Assembly (NCBI GenBank): GCA_034359265.1
Contig: CP136891.1
Location: forward strand, 41,036,001-41,100,000
DNA from: Canna indica
Taxonomy: Eukaryota; Streptophyta; Magnoliopsida; Zingiberales; Cannaceae
Length of the DNA: 64,000 nucleotides
Direction: 5' to 3'
The translations under genes and the position numbers were made by a program. Under the pieces are notes generated by a model. It did not search any database and was not told where the DNA came from. It saw nothing but the letters and a program-made list of their open reading frames with translations. Shown piece after piece: positions 1-11,993 of the stretch (positions are counted from its first letter, which is position 1; every line of letters begins with the position of its first letter).

Positions 1-1769
1 GAAGCACTTTGAAGAAAAGAAGCAAAGAGAGGCTGAGAACAATGTCGAAGAGAGTGAGAGAGCAAAAATAGAACTTGTGAAAAAAAGAGATGTAAAAGAG
101 GTCGAAAATAAAAGAATAGAAATCAATGACCCAATTGTGAGTGATAACAAAAGAGAGATAACAAAAGTGAGACAAAGTTTCTATGCAAAAAAGAGGGAAA
201 TAAAGCATGCTCTTAATGAGCAGATTTTTTTCTTCTTGATTATGTTTAAAGAGGTTTATCTAACTTTGCATGAAGCTAATTAAAATTTGCCTAGTGTTGT
301 TCTTTCATTGTTAAAGGAATATGAAGATATGTTTCCAGATGACTTGCCTAAAGGATTGCCACCCTTAAGAGGCATAGAACACCAAATTGACTTTGTGCCT
401 GGATCCACAATTCCAAACTGACCAGTATATAGAGCAAACCCGGAAGAGACTAAAGAGCTTCAAAGACAAGTGGAAGAGTTGCTTGACAAAGGACTTGTGA
501 GGGAAAGCCTTAGTCCATGTGCTGTTCCGGTTCTCTTAGTGCCTAAAAAGGATGGTTCATGGTGCATGTGTGTTGATTGTAGAGCCGTTAACAAGATTAC
601 GGTAAAGTATCGCCATCCCATACCTAGGTTAGATGATATGCTTGATGAGTTGCATGGTGCTAGCATATTTACTAAGATTGACTTGAAAAGTGGTTATCAT
701 CAGATTCACATGAAACTGGGTGATGAATGGAAAACTGCATCTAAAACTAAATATGGTTTGTATGAGTGGTTGGTAATGCCATTTGGTTTAACTAATGCAC
801 CTAGTACATTCATGAGATTGATGAATCATGTTTTGCGAGATTTTCTTGGTAAATTTGTTGTTGTGTTCTTTGATGATATCTTGATCTATAGCACTTCATT
901 AGATGAGCATGTTATGCATATCAAATCTGTTTTGGATGTTTTAAGAGAACAAAAGTTGTATGCTAATGCTAAAAAGTGTGATTTTTGCATGGACAAATTT
1001 GTTTTCTTGGGATTTATTGTTAGTGCTAATGGAATTGAGGTTGATGATGAAAAGGTCAAGGCTATTCAAGAATGGCCTACACCTAAGTCCATTAGTGAGG
1101 TTAGGAGCTTCCATGGCTTAGCTAGTTTTTATAGGCGGTTTGTTAAAGACTTTAGCACCATTGCTGCACCCTTGAATGAAATTGTAAAGAAAGAATCTAG
1201 TTTTAAATGGGATGAGGCTCAAGAAAATGCTTTTAACTTGTTAAAAGAGAAATTGTGTTCTATTTTGAAATTACTGGATTTTGTTAAAACTTTTGAAATA
1301 GAATGTGATGCTTCTGGGATTGGTATTGGTGTTGTTTTGATACAGGAAAAGAAGTCGATTGCCTACTTTAGTGAGAAACTAAAAGGAGCTCAACTTAACT
1401 ATTCCACCTATGACAATGAGTTGTATGCTTTGGTGAGAGCTTTGGAGGTGTGGGCAACACTACTTGTTGCCAAAGGAGTTTGTGATTCACACTGACCACG
1501 AATCACTCAAGTACTTGAAAGGAAAATGCAAGTTGAACAAGCGACATGCAAAATGGGTGGAATTCATTGAAACCTTTCCATATGTGATCTAGCAGAAGCA
1601 AGGTAAGGATAATGTAGTGGCTGATGCACTATCTAGAAGGTATGCATTGATCTCTACTCTTAGTGCTAAATTATTAGGCTTTGAGCAAATTAAAGACTTG
1701 TATGCCAAAGATTCGAATTTTTCTAGTGTGTATGATGCATGTGAACATATAGCTTTCCAAAAGTACTAA
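1..1769 (+). pseudogene. Ty3/gypsy pol, RT and RNase H part (broken)
   Basis: Reverse transcriptase and RNase H of a Ty3/gypsy element; it would copy element RNA into DNA. The first 280 bases are a charged Lys/Glu-rich linker. A region before RT (from about 300) reads FPDDLPKGLPP, typical of the gypsy protease-RT junction. RT runs from 470 with [36 protein letters not shown] and the catalytic box as FFDD instead of the usual YxDD. RNase H follows with ECDASG and VADALSRR. Breaks: TAA at 281-283, TGA at 419-421, a one-base frameshift in TGGGCAA near 1451-1455, TAG at 1590-1592, and TAA at 1767-1769. The 5' end (gag, protease, 5' LTR) lies outside the window. Chromovirus type by sequence; the exact clade (CRM or Reina-like) is uncertain. 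Confidence 0.93.
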
Positions 1770-1770
1770 C

Positions 1771-3168
1771 ATGAGGGATATTTGTTTAGAGAGAAAAAGC
1801 TATGTATTTCATCATGTTAAATTGAGAGAATTGCTTGTGAGGGAGGCACACAATAGGGGATTAATGGGACACTTTGGTGTGCATAAAACTCTTGATGTTT
1901 TGCATGAACATTTTTATTGGCCTAACATGAGGCAAGATGTAGAAAGAATATGTTCTAGATGCATTGCATGTAAACAAGCCAAATCTAAGTCTATGCCACA
2001 TGGTTTATACACTCCTTTACCTATTCCTAGTGCTCCTTGGATGGATATTAGTATGGACTTTGTTTTAGGACTGCCTAGAACTAAGAGAGGAAAAGATAGC
2101 ATATTTGTTGTTGTTGACAAATTTTCTAAGATGACACACTTCATTGCATGTCCTAAAACAGATGATGCAACAAACATTGCTAATTTATTCTTTCAAGAAG
2201 TTGTTAGATTGCATGGTGTTCCTAGTACTATTGTGTCTTATCGTGATGTAAGGTTTCTTAGTCATTTTTGGCGAGTTTTGTGGGGTAAACTTGGTACTAA
2301 ACTTCTTTATTCTACTACTTGTCATCCACAAACTGATGGACAAACGGAAGTGGTTAATCGAACACTAGGAGCTTTGTTAAGGGTTGTTGTAGGTAAGAAT
2401 TTAAAGTCATGGGAAGATTGCTTACCTTTTGTTGAATTTGCTTACAATAGAAGTGTTCATTCTTGCACTATCTATTCACCCATTGAAATTATGTATGGAT
2501 TTAATCCATTGACTATTTTAGATTTAATGCCTTTACCTTTGAATGAGATTAAAAGTATAGATGGAGAAAAGAAGGCAGAATTGGTGAAATCTATCCATGA
2601 GAAAGCAAGATTGCAAATTGAGAAGAGGAACCAAGCAGCTACACAAAGAGCAAACAAAGGTCGCAAGCTAGTGACCTTTGAACTCAGTGATTGGATTTGG
2701 GTATATATGAGGAAAGAAAGATTTCCAACTCAAAGGAAGTCTAAGTTGGATCCTAGAGGAGACAAACAATTTCAAGTCTTGGCCAAAATCAATGACAATG
2801 CTTACAAAAGAGATTTACCAGGTGAGTATGGTGTAAGTGCTACTTTTAATGTTTTTGATCTAGCTCCTTTTGATTTTTCAAATTCGAGGATGAATCTTTT
2901 TGAGGAAGGAGGGAATGATGCAAGCACTGAAGTAAGCTATGGAGCTAGCATGGAGAGGAGTTCAAGACCTAGAGATGTGTTAGAAGTTCCACAAGGTCCA
3001 ATCACTAGATCCAAGTCCAAGAAAATTAGAGAAGCTTATCAAGCTTATGTGCAACGTTTGGTGAGCAAGGAACTTAAAGATCCAATTCAAAGGAGCTTGC
3101 TTGGAGATGAAGAACAAGTCCATTATGTCATTCTTATTGGACTTGTAATGAACGACCAAGATGATTAG
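1771..3168 (+). pseudogene. Ty3/gypsy integrase and C-terminal tail
   Basis: Open frame of 465 codons, one base frame away from the preceding RNase H. It starts inside the integrase domain, so the ATG is not a true start. The zinc-binding part shows HFGVHKT and CSRCIAC. The core shows [10 protein letters not shown] (first catalytic Asp) and [15 protein letters not shown] (catalytic Glu). The second catalytic Asp is missing: the usual SDRD motif reads SYRD (IVSYRDVRF, near 2235). The tail has [25 protein letters not shown] and a basic RSKSKK stretch, as in plant gypsy integrases. The long frame suggests a fairly recent insertion, but the lost Asp argues that the enzyme is inactive. Confidence 0.93.
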
Positions 3169-3924
3169 TTGTTGCTCAAGTTGTCTTTTTAGTTTTCATT
3201 GTTAAAGATCTTAAGTTATGTCATTTCATATTTTGGATAGGCTATTTTGTTCCAACGCCGAATTCTTATTTGTTTTGGGCCTTATGATGCTAAGTCCACT
3301 AGTCTTTATATTTTTAATTTGGTCTGAATTGTTTAGCAAGCAAACTTGTTTAAAGCTTGTTTTACAATTATGGAAAGTCTTTTATTTAGGTCTAGATTTT
3401 GAGGTCTATAAATACCTCATTATTATGTATTCTTGAGGAACCTTTGAATACACTACTTTGCTTATATAAATTGTGAGGAATTGATCTTCTCATTTTATTC
3501 CAAGAGCTTGTTAACTTATCAAGTATTATGCTTGTGGCGTTTTCTGGTTTTTGTTCCTTTGAACTAGGTTGCTAATTGCATGTCAATTAGAGGTCTAGTA
3601 GGAAAACTCAATCCCATTATCTAGATTGTCTTCTACATTGTTAGATAGAGGTCTAGTAGGATTCCTATCTTTACTATCTTGTTTTTACCTTGTTTCCCAT
3701 CGTTTCCTTGCCAAACCCCCATCCGGCCATAAATATCTTCACCTACCCTCTTCCGAAACCGAGCCAAACCTCAAACACTCACGTTCTCCTTGCTTTAGCC
3801 ATCAAGATCTGTATCATTAAGCCCACTCTTGGTTCGACTTCACAAATATAACATGTCTAGGCTCTACCATAACATAGACATAATAAAATCAAATTCATAG
3901 GTAGGGCTATTCGGATAGTTGGGG
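3169..3924 (+). other. 3' noncoding region / probable LTR of the first gypsy element
   Basis: AT-rich DNA after the integrase stop with no credible coding frame. It holds a TATA box (TATAAATA, 3407-3414) and a short direct duplication of AGAGGTCTAGTAGGA near 3589 and 3647. Position and promoter-like content suggest a 3' LTR, but no second LTR is in the window and no clear polypurine tract was found, so the boundaries are not fixed. The stretch from about 3700 to 3924 shows nothing recognisable. Confidence 0.5.
3407..3414 (+). promoter_or_regulatory. TATA box in probable gypsy LTR
   Basis: TATAAATA after the integrase gene in the expected LTR position. Assigned by motif only. Confidence 0.4.
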
Positions 3925-4382
3925 TATTGGGCCGAACTCCTCAGGTGCGTTCATAAACGCCCCAACCCGGCCTTCTCTAGGACCCTAACTCCCATCAAGG
4001 TACTCTACCATTTAAAAACTGACATTTGTAGCACTCATAAATCCAAATTTAAGATATATTAAAAGCATATCTACTTGGCCATATCCGGGCCATGCAATAC
4101 TTCAATTTACACAAGGAAAATAAATAAATCAAGTCCACACCCGCACATAGTGATTTTAATGACTTGGACCCTTCAACTAGGATGGCCGTCTAGTTTTCGG
4201 CGCTCCAAACGGTTGGGAATATCTCATCCAATCGAAATCCACTCGAGTCTAACATCAGCATGGCTTACTGACACAATCTCAGGATCCATCAACCACACTT
4301 GAGTGGGGCAATAGTCGTACCGGCTAGAGATGCTTCTCAGCCTAGCCATCTCAAACACAATACACAATGCACATATAGATCA
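3925..4382 (-). repeat. gypsy family-C LTR fragment, copy 1
   Basis: Noncoding repeat matching 31526-32000 closely over more than 400 bases, for example GCGTTCATAAA followed by GCCCCAACCC, and CTGACATTTGTAGCACTCAT in both. It has the composition of a gypsy LTR (U5 side, minus orientation). It is cut abruptly at about 4382, where family-T sequence begins. Confidence 0.7.
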
Positions 4383-6430
4383 CTTTAGGGGACTTAAACT
4401 TGAAAAGTTTGACCCAAGTCAATAAATCGACTTGGACACTTCATTTTAAGTCCAAACTTCATAAATATGTTTAGGAATAAGTATGATATGTTTTCATGCA
4501 CTTAGAATGATAAATTCATATGGATATGGATAAAATGACATAGAGGCAATTTCATGATAACTTCTTTTGAATCAAGTTGACCCAAGTCAACAAATTGACT
4601 TAGAGGTCTCATTTTTAATCCATATTTTAGATACATGTTTATATTTACTCATGTTATGTGTCCATAGGTTTAAGTTTGAAAAATCATGAGTAAATGATAA
4701 GATTGAAACTTAGTAAGTTTCATGATAACTAGCTTAGTTTTGAATGAAACCATGCTAGGTTGATATCTTGACTTAAGGACAAAATTTTCATTCCAAACTT
4801 GACATACACTCTTTACATGACCATTATGTGGTGTTATAAAAGTTTGAATGAAAACTGAGCATGTTTTGAAAAATGACAGAAATATCATTGAAATTTTAGC
4901 GTTTTCAGTCAATTTTAGAAAAATGTAGAAAATAGATTTTGCGATGATTCTTGAAAATGCTCTTTCATTAAAGAATTTAGTTTGTTGTGTAAAAATTTCA
5001 AAAATTTTCATCAAGAAATTGATTTATAATGGAATTTTGAAGTTGGATTCTGGAAACACAAACTATTACTTACTTGAAATAGTCATTTTTCTGATACTTT
5101 GATTTTTCGTCAAAAACTTCAAATAAAAACTCATGTATATTATTTTGAATCCATTTCTAATATCATTCACACCATTGCTTGAGTAAAATCATTCACAGGA
5201 ATGATTTTGATAACTTGAATGATAGCTAGAAATATCAGTTTTTTATTTAAATTAAGATAGATTAAAAAATGAACTTAGAGAATTCATTTTGAGCTCAAAC
5301 TTGGCACACACATCTTAAATGACCATTCAGCGATGTCTGGAAAGTTCGAAACAAAATTGACAACTTTTGAAAAAAATACCTAAAATTTATGAAAATGCCC
5401 CTGGATTTCAGGAATTTTATGAATTTATAGAAAACTTATTTTTGACTAATTCTTGAACCTATAGATTTCCTGAAAAATCTAGTTTGTCCAATTAAAGTTT
5501 CAAAAATCTTCGTCAAGAATATGATTTTATATGGATTTAAAAGTTTAATTTTTGTAAACTTGAAGTATACCTTGACCTAAGTCAACAAAGTGACTTAGAA
5601 ATTTTATTTTAAGCCGAAACATGACTCATATACTTAGATTCACTCATGTTTGATGTCTAGATGCCTAAGTTAGAGAAAACATGAGTAGATAGCAAAATTT
5701 GATACTTAGTCATTTTCATGTTTTCATGCTTATTTCGAATGAAACCATGCTCAGTTCATATTTTGATCAAATGATATTCATTTCACTCCAGACTTGATAT
5801 ACATGCTTTACATGATCATATCTTTGTATTTTGAAAGTTTGAATTAAATATGGAAACGTTTGGAAAAATCTCATTTATTTGCAAAAACGTCACTAAAGTA
5901 CCACTCTCCTTAAATGCTCATTTTTCCGATACTTTGAATTTTCATCGGATTTTCGAATGAGACCTCAAGTATGATGTTAGATTCATGTTTTTGGTATTTC
6001 TCTCACTATTACCCAAGAAAAATCATTTCTAAAATAGTTTTTGATATTTTGACCGATACTTGAAAATATTGATACTTGAGCTTATACATGATTTTCGGAT
6101 TTGGACTTTGATTATCACTCTTTGCTATCATGTATGATTTAGTCTCATATCAAATATTTGTTTTTCATCCCTTTGGTTGAGATTTTCATGTTTCATGAAA
6201 AATAATTTTAGAGTCTCAACTTTGAGTAAATTGACTTTTCTTGCCCTTTTTGAGTGATGTCAAATGGAGGAGAAAAATATAGGTAAAGGGGAAGATAATA
6301 TAGGGAAACCATGCATATAGATAGGGGGAGTTTATTTCCATAGATATGCATGTTGATAGGGAGAAAAATCCCATGTTTGATATCCTTTGTGCATGAATGA
6401 TATATTTTCTTAAGGATGTTTGTCATCATC
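4383..6430 (+). mobile_element. T1: internal noncoding region of a family-T retrotransposon
   Basis: AT-rich region with no long frame. It is the reverse complement of roughly 16426-18440 in T2, block by block. Recurrent short blocks of the type GACCCAAGTCAA plus a following GACTT appear at about 4408, 4570 and 5573. Another recurrent block is a stretch about the element's AAACATGAGT and TCAAGTTT motifs. The gag end of T1 is missing because the element is truncated at about 4383 against a family-C fragment. Confidence 0.8.
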
Positions 6431-6444
6431 AAAAAAGGGGAGAT
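6431..6444 (+). other. polypurine tract of T1
   Basis: AAAAAAGGGGAGAT lies directly before the LTR start, the place where plus-strand DNA synthesis is primed. The same tract, inverted, flanks the 3' LTR of T2 at 16410 and T4 at 48942. Confidence 0.8.
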
Positions 6445-7061
6445 TATTGGCCTAAGGTTTTCAACCTTGGTTTTAATCTCGGTTTTGATGATAACAAACA
6501 TGGAACTAATGTTTCATTGAGAAATATTTTCAGGTTCCAAGTCGGTAAGCGCACGACGTCCGCGAATGGAAAAATAAGAGATATTTGCAAGGATTGTCGT
6601 GGACGCTCAGGATTCTTTGGTAAGTTGAAGTCTAGGTATAGGGTGTCTAGTTTATGTTGTAAATCCTCATGATGATGCATAAGAACCCAAACACCAAACC
6701 TGAAATCCAAAATATGAAAAAACCAGCAAATTAGAAAATGACCCTAGAATTTACTAAGCCTAGGGAGCTCCTTGGAGGGCTATATGACCTAGACATTTTC
6801 TTGGCACCAAAAGTGCGGTAATGGTTCCTTAGGTAAAAACTAGATAACAAGGTATTTGACCCGGGAGATTATAAAATTTCTATTTTTTGGAAATTTGTAC
6901 TAGACCCCAAAAGTTAGATTTTGATTCTTAAGGATTTTGATTTTTTATATATTTTTATTGAATCCAAATGGGGGGTAATCCTTATATAATATTTATGTTT
7001 TAAAGTTTTTAACTTAAACGAGCAAAAAAATCAACAAATTGGGCTGATTTATCTAGTTTCA

Positions 7062-7135
7062 GTCGACCGACCCGAAATGGGTAGAAGCTATTCGATCGCT
7101 CGGCGGTTGCTCGGTCGGTCGACCGACGGTCGACA
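7062..7135. repeat. GTCGAC-rich palindrome cluster in T1 LTR
   Basis: Short CpG-rich cluster with GTCGACCGAC, CGATCG, GGTCGGTCGACCGAC and GGTCGAC motifs, about 80 bases upstream of the TATA box. It is a reduced version of the arrays in T2 (15780-16055) and T3 (36382-36770). Confidence 0.75.
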
Positions 7136-7211
7136 GGCCTGCGACCAGACGGCAGAAAATGTCTCTATTCCGAGCCGTTGAGTGCTGTTTTGGGTCTCTA
7201 CCTTCATGGCT

Positions 7212-7219
7212 TATAAATA
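7212..7219 (+). promoter_or_regulatory. TATA box of T1 LTR
   Basis: TATAAATA in the context GGCTTATAAATAC. The same context recurs inverted in T2 (15714-15721), T3 (36327-36334) and T4 (48411-48418), which supports it as the LTR promoter. Confidence 0.7.
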
Positions 7220-7970
7220 CAAGCCTTTGAGTGCCTTCCATGTTCATCTAAGCTTCTATAGAACCATATTTTGAAGATCTTTGTGCTTAATTGAGCCACC
7301 ATTCTTGAAACCCTAGTTTGATCTCTCCATTACTTCATATAGCCTTCAAAGCTTTATCGATTCATCACCTTGAGGCATCAAGAACACTAGGGAGTTTGTT
7401 GTGGAGCTAAGTAATTTATTGTTTGATTTATTGCTCCGTTTAGTGTTGTATTTTCTTGTTTATTTCTTTGTATTTGAGTTATGTAAGACCTAGAGTGTAG
7501 GTCTTGTAATTGGGTGGTATCCTTGGTGTTTGAGGTTTAAATCCACCGGTGTAATTGTAGTTTTCTAGGATTAGTTGAGTTATCCTTAACGTTGAAGTGG
7601 GAAAGTTCTCTCGGTAGGAAGGCGGGATACTTCCGGGTGTGGAAGTGCATTCGGTTTGAGATTGGAGACTTTCCGGTGTAAAGTCCTCATTGTAAAGAAA
7701 CTAATTAATCTAGTATAATTAGTTTGGAAATCCTAAGTGGGGTGCTTAGGTAGTGGAGTAGGCATTATGGCCGAACCACTATAAATCAAAGTATTAACAA
7801 TGTTTCCTTTGCGTATTAAATTACTAATTGTTTATCTTGCTTCTGCTTGCTACATAACTTGTGAATTGCCTAAGTAGTTTAAGAAATGTTTAAAATTGGA
7901 ATTAGGCTAAAAGATTAGTAAACACACTATTCACCCCCCCCCCTCCTCTAGTGTTTCCATTTCACCAACA

Positions 7971-8780
7971 ACTCTCTCATTCAATTGTTTTCTCATCCTC
8001 TCTTCCTCCCTTTTTGGTGCTCAGTTCTTGGTGGAAGGACCGGCCTGGCCTTGGTGTATTTCAAGATTGAGAAAGCTTCTCCATTGAGCCACAATGAGCC
8101 TCGGTGTTCACTGTCTCTTTTGTTGCGAGGTACTTGGTGTGGACTTACGTTGGAGGACGTGCGCATGTGCATCTCAAAATGGGGAAAGGAGCAGCCATAC
8201 TAACCGCGAGTTGAAGTCTATCTTCTCCTTCTACTCATAGATTGAATTCCTTAATTGTTGCTAATGTAGATCACTATTTTGGGATGTTTTGAATTTTTTA
8301 AATTGCTATTTTCGATGTGTTTCTTATTCCCATTCCAACACCTTGGTGTAGAGGCATAAGTCCACTGATGTGCTTGTAATCTAGAATTAGAGTCTCCTTA
8401 GGAGATAGTGATGTGGGAGAGTGCTCTTGGTGTTAAGGCGTAGACTTTCGGGTGTGGAAGTGCCTTCGGTGTTAAAGTGGAGATTCTTCGGTGTAAAGTC
8501 CTCATTGTAAGGAACTCTATATCTAGTGGATTGTGTGTGAAGTCCTAAGCGGGGTGCTTAGGTAGTTGAGTAGACATTGGTGCAGAACCACTATAAATCG
8601 TTGTGTTTGCATTGATACTAGTTGTGTTTGCTTAATCGTCATACTTACTTGCTTCCGCACATATAATTTAATGTTGTGTTTTTCCTAAGTAATTAATAAT
8701 TGATTAAAATCTGATTTTGGTAAAGATTTTAGTAAATAGACTAATCACCCCCCCTTTAGTGTAGGTAATTTGACTTACAG
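7971..8780 (+). repeat. LTR of a T-related family (T'), copy 1
   Basis: The first part (7985-8330) matches the reverse complement of 14562-14885. The second part (about 8336-8780) resembles the 3' half of T LTRs: GTAAAGTCCTCATTGTAAGG, a GGGGTGCTTAGGTAG block, ACCACTATAAATC and a poly-C run before TTAGTGTAGG. It probably ends at TTACA near 8779. It has no coding frame of note and sits directly after T1. Confidence 0.6.
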
Positions 8781-8810
8781 GACCGCGCCTGAGGTCGTTG
8801 AGGATGTAGG

Positions 8811-10555
8811 TGAAAGAAATAGTGCCCTTGAACCAATCACATGTCGATGTGTATGAAACTATTTTTGGTTAATGAAAAAATGAGACAACTTTTCATCATA
8901 TGTTGTATATTTATTTTTGTTTATAAGATTGTGATCGACCCCATGAACTCACGCAAATGATGAGATCATGCCAGTGAGACTTGGAATCCAGATGCCCCTG
9001 TTCTAGATGTTCCTAGTTGTAGGATCACCGATTATTAGATCTATGATTCTGATATGACTAGTCTACTTGGTACATGCCCTATATGATAGGGGGTAATTGA
9101 TCTCTCAGATATCTATGAACCATCATTAATGTACAAGTACAGTTGCTCATTAGGCAATGAGTTTGCTAAATGGACCCGCATGAGGAACACTGAATCGAAT
9201 CTTTTTTTTTATCAAAGATAGAAAGTCACAATATGTGACCATACTAGGGTTTGAACCCTAGACCTTTAGACAACATACAAGATGTTGTCGCTAACTGTGC
9301 TACTCACAATTGGCAACACTGAATGGAATCCTTACTTGAGTGTCAATAGAATGTCCCTCGGGTGATAGTAGGTACAAGCAATCCTTGGACCTAAGGTTGT
9401 CATAGTTACCTTGTGTTTGACAATCCATCGCTTTGGTTTTATCCCTACGTGGCTTGCAAAGTCATGTCTCGAGTATTACAGGGCATGGAGAAGCATTCAT
9501 GGAGGTAGGTGAGCAACCAACATGGGATCTATTACTCCTAGTGAGAGGAGATAGTGTCCTATGTATCCCTACAAGTGTCGATTTGGTAATCTCTAGCGAG
9601 AGTATACATGAAAGTTAGAAAGAAGTTTCTGATGTTTCATTTTTTAGACGAAAACTTGGCAGGTGGAATACATATGAACTAGTATTAGGGTTTGACACTT
9701 ATTCAGTACCCTAGCTGACTTCGGGACATTGTAACCGAAGCATTTTGTTGTACGGTAATCATGACATGTAGTCATGACATGTTGCTAAACGTTAATCTTG
9801 ACTTGTGAGTGGAGTCTCACATGACCACACTAAAGGGGTTTGGTGTAGGCTCGTGAGATTCGAATAGAATGTGTTCTATTGAATCTGTCTCTCCATTATG
9901 CACAACTCACGACTGGCTTAGTGTGAGGCCCAATGGATCACACATAACAAACTATCCTCGTAATGAGCCTTATGGGATAGAGATCAAATGTGGCACTAGA
10001 TGTCTTATAGTATGGACATGCCACAACACGATCACAGATCTCGTTTACAGACAAATTAGGAAAGGTGTTTCATAATCAGACGAGTTATGAGCATCCGAGG
10101 AAGGGGTTCCTCGTAACCCTAACTTGTAGGGTTCGACGCACGATGAAGTCAACCCACCCCTAGGTCAAAGCCAAAGTGTTGACCCTAGTCAAGTCAATAT
10201 GTTGACTTGATTAGACCCATGCATCAAGGTGTGTCGGCTAAACATAAGAGGAAAACTCAAATTTTATTATATCTCAAGTTTTCAATTCGAACCAGGGTGG
10301 GAAACTTTGTTTTTATCCCATGCACCTAGCATCCCTAATTAATAGGGAGGTTAGTTGTTTGACTCCCTTTTAACAGAGAGAAGAATTTATATGATTAATT
10401 CAAGTCCTTATTGGATAGGGAAGATGTTGGAGATAAATCCCGGAATTTTGAATTCCGGGATGTGTTTAAATTTGAATCGCAATGAGATAATTATGGATGT
10501 GTTAGTTGAACACCCCTTATGTGAATTAATTTTGAATTTAATTGAGAATTAATTG
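8811..10555 (+). mobile_element. copia family-A LTR, copy 1
   Basis: Starts TGAAAGAAATAGTGCCC, identical to the LTR starts at 23122 (minus, next to copia pol) and 62665 (plus). Homology to the other copies runs through most of the 1.7 kb, for example GTCAATCTTGACTTGTGAGT and the region with CACGATCA. No primer site or coding region follows, so it is a solo LTR or a truncated end. The 3' boundary is approximate because the last 200 bases diverge. It is interrupted by a SINE at 9202-9314 that the other two copies lack. Confidence 0.8.
9202..9314 (-). mobile_element. tRNA-derived SINE with target-site duplication
   Basis: A 113-base insertion, absent at the same position in LTR copies 2 and 3. 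On the minus strand it reads: a tRNA-like 5' part with box A-like TAGCACAGTTAGCG; box B GGTTCAAACCC (9247-9258, with one more G); then a short body ending in poly-A (plus-strand T run 9202-9210). It is flanked by 16-base repeats AACACTGAATCGAATC (9186-9201) and AACACTGAATGGAATC (9315-9330), one mismatch apart. This is the form expected of an RNA polymerase III SINE moved by LINE machinery. Confidence 0.85.
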
Positions 10556-10599
10556 TACTGATGAATTGCCCTGAGGATGCTCATTTCATTAAAAAATTG

Positions 10600-11380
10600 A
10601 TACGGAAGTTCGTACATAGACACCAAATATATCCGAGGAAGAATTACAAGATAAACGTAGCGTAGAATTTTTAAATTGGTTCAAAACTTGCTCGAGTGAA
10701 TATATTCATGAAAAAGACAACAAATTACTCGAGTTAGCATGTGGACCGTCAAGACTAGTCTTATGCTATAACAGATATTTTTTGAAGGGATATAAATTTT
10801 GTACAAAGGAGTACTCAACCACAAAGAAGACAATGAATGTTGGTGTTTGTGTCAAAGGCTCCACTTGGATTGATTGTGATTGTGATTTATACGCACTGAT
10901 TGAGGAAGTACTTGAGCTTCAATATGTTGGGTGCAAAAAAATAGTCATATTCAAATGTCCCTAGTTTGACACATCATCTGGGGGGAGTCAAATTCATCCA
11001 AAGTATAAGATTGTTGGCGTTAATTTCATATCATAGTTAGCGTCGAACGAGCCTTTTATTTTGGCATCACATGCATAACAAGTATTTTATGCAAAATATC
11101 CAAGCAGACGAAGAGATAGATCATAATAGCGGGCAGTGTGTAAGACTAAGACATGATTGAGGATTGATCCAATGGCAGAGGATAATGATACTATAAGATT
11201 TGTACTAGTGATTTTTATTAGGAAAATTTAGTCGTTGTACAAGGTCTATCTGAAGAAAGTGTTGATTTTGAACAAGATGATGCAGAGAATGAAGATGATG
11301 AGAATAATTGTGAAGATGAAGAGACAAGTGAAGAAGAAAATAACTCAATCGATTATTATTCAGATGATATCGATGATTGA
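10600..11380 (+). pseudogene. CACTA-2 TNP2 C-terminus (DUF4216 region)
   Basis: Remnant of the large CACTA transposase. It starts in a NWFKTC...LACGPSR stretch, followed by LKGYKFCTKEYSTTKKTMN, NVGVCVKGSTW and LIEEVLELQYVG, the DUF4216 pattern of plant CACTA proteins. A TAG stop interrupts the FKCP/FDTSSGG junction at about 10962. The acidic tail (Glu/Asp-rich, ending YYSDDIDD) closes with TGA at 11378-11380 in another frame, so at least one frameshift lies between. No catalytic part remains. Confidence 0.8.
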
Positions 11381-11993
11381 TGGGTAATATATATATTTTA
11401 CATCTTTTTTCCATTAATTTATATTATATTATTGGTTGACATCACTAATCAACATTTATATTTGTAGATGTCACGTGCCCGTTCTAGGCTTCATCGCACA
11501 GGTTTATCTCGGCCGTCGCCGCCGCCACCCGCAACAACACCACAACCACCACCACCTGCACCAGCCATGACAGATGTTATACCACCACCAGCACCAGCTT
11601 GAGGTTATCGTAGGTCTCGTGGGCCTAATTGGGGGGAGGGAGGGATGCTCCTTTATCGTCCGACCAGCGTCGGCGGATATCAATGAATGGTCTAAAGTAA
11701 GTATCAAAATTCATTTATTATAATTGTTAATAATTAATTGTTACTTATAATGTTATTATACTTGAGTTGTAGATTCCAACAGGATAATGTCGCCTGCGTC
11801 ATGACCGTTATTCTTAAGAGTTTCTTTCGTGAGCCATGAATTTCATGGACCAGGGTGCCGAACCATTATGAGATTTATTATAGATCGAGTTCGAGGTACG
11901 TAGTGAAATCTCCAAATAATAAAATGATTGTATTAATATTTTATTTTTTAGATTTAAATTAGCCATAAGTTCATTATTGTATTAATATTTTAC

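Larger units (their letters stand above)
6445..7970 (+). mobile_element. T1 3' LTR (family T)
   Basis: LTR of 1526 bases. It starts TATTGG (a mutated TGTTGG) right after the polypurine tract and ends CACCAACA at 7970. It is the inverted counterpart of the T2 LTR at 14951-16409. It contains a palindrome-rich GGTCGACC segment (7062-7135), a TATA box at 7212-7219, a block common to all T LTRs (AAGTCCTCATTG, GGGGTGCTTAGGTAGTGGAG) and a poly-C run before CTAGTGT at the 3' end. No coding capacity. Confidence 0.88.

Noticed and set aside
1..3168. Integrated plant pararetrovirus (caulimovirid) instead of a retrotransposon.
   Set aside because: RT is followed by RNase H and a zinc-finger/DDE integrase with plant gypsy motifs, which pararetroviruses lack.
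3626..4302. Two short plus-strand frames after the first gypsy element.
   Set aside because: Not conserved in the homologous family-C fragment at 31526-32000; no domain.
9240..9303. Possible tRNA gene because of a box B-like GGTTCAAACCC.
   Set aside because: No cloverleaf can be completed; poly-A tail and 16-base target duplications show a SINE.
11504..11707. Minus-strand Trp/Arg-rich frame.
   Set aside because: Antisense shadow of the Pro-rich CCACCACC tract in the CACTA-2 accessory gene.
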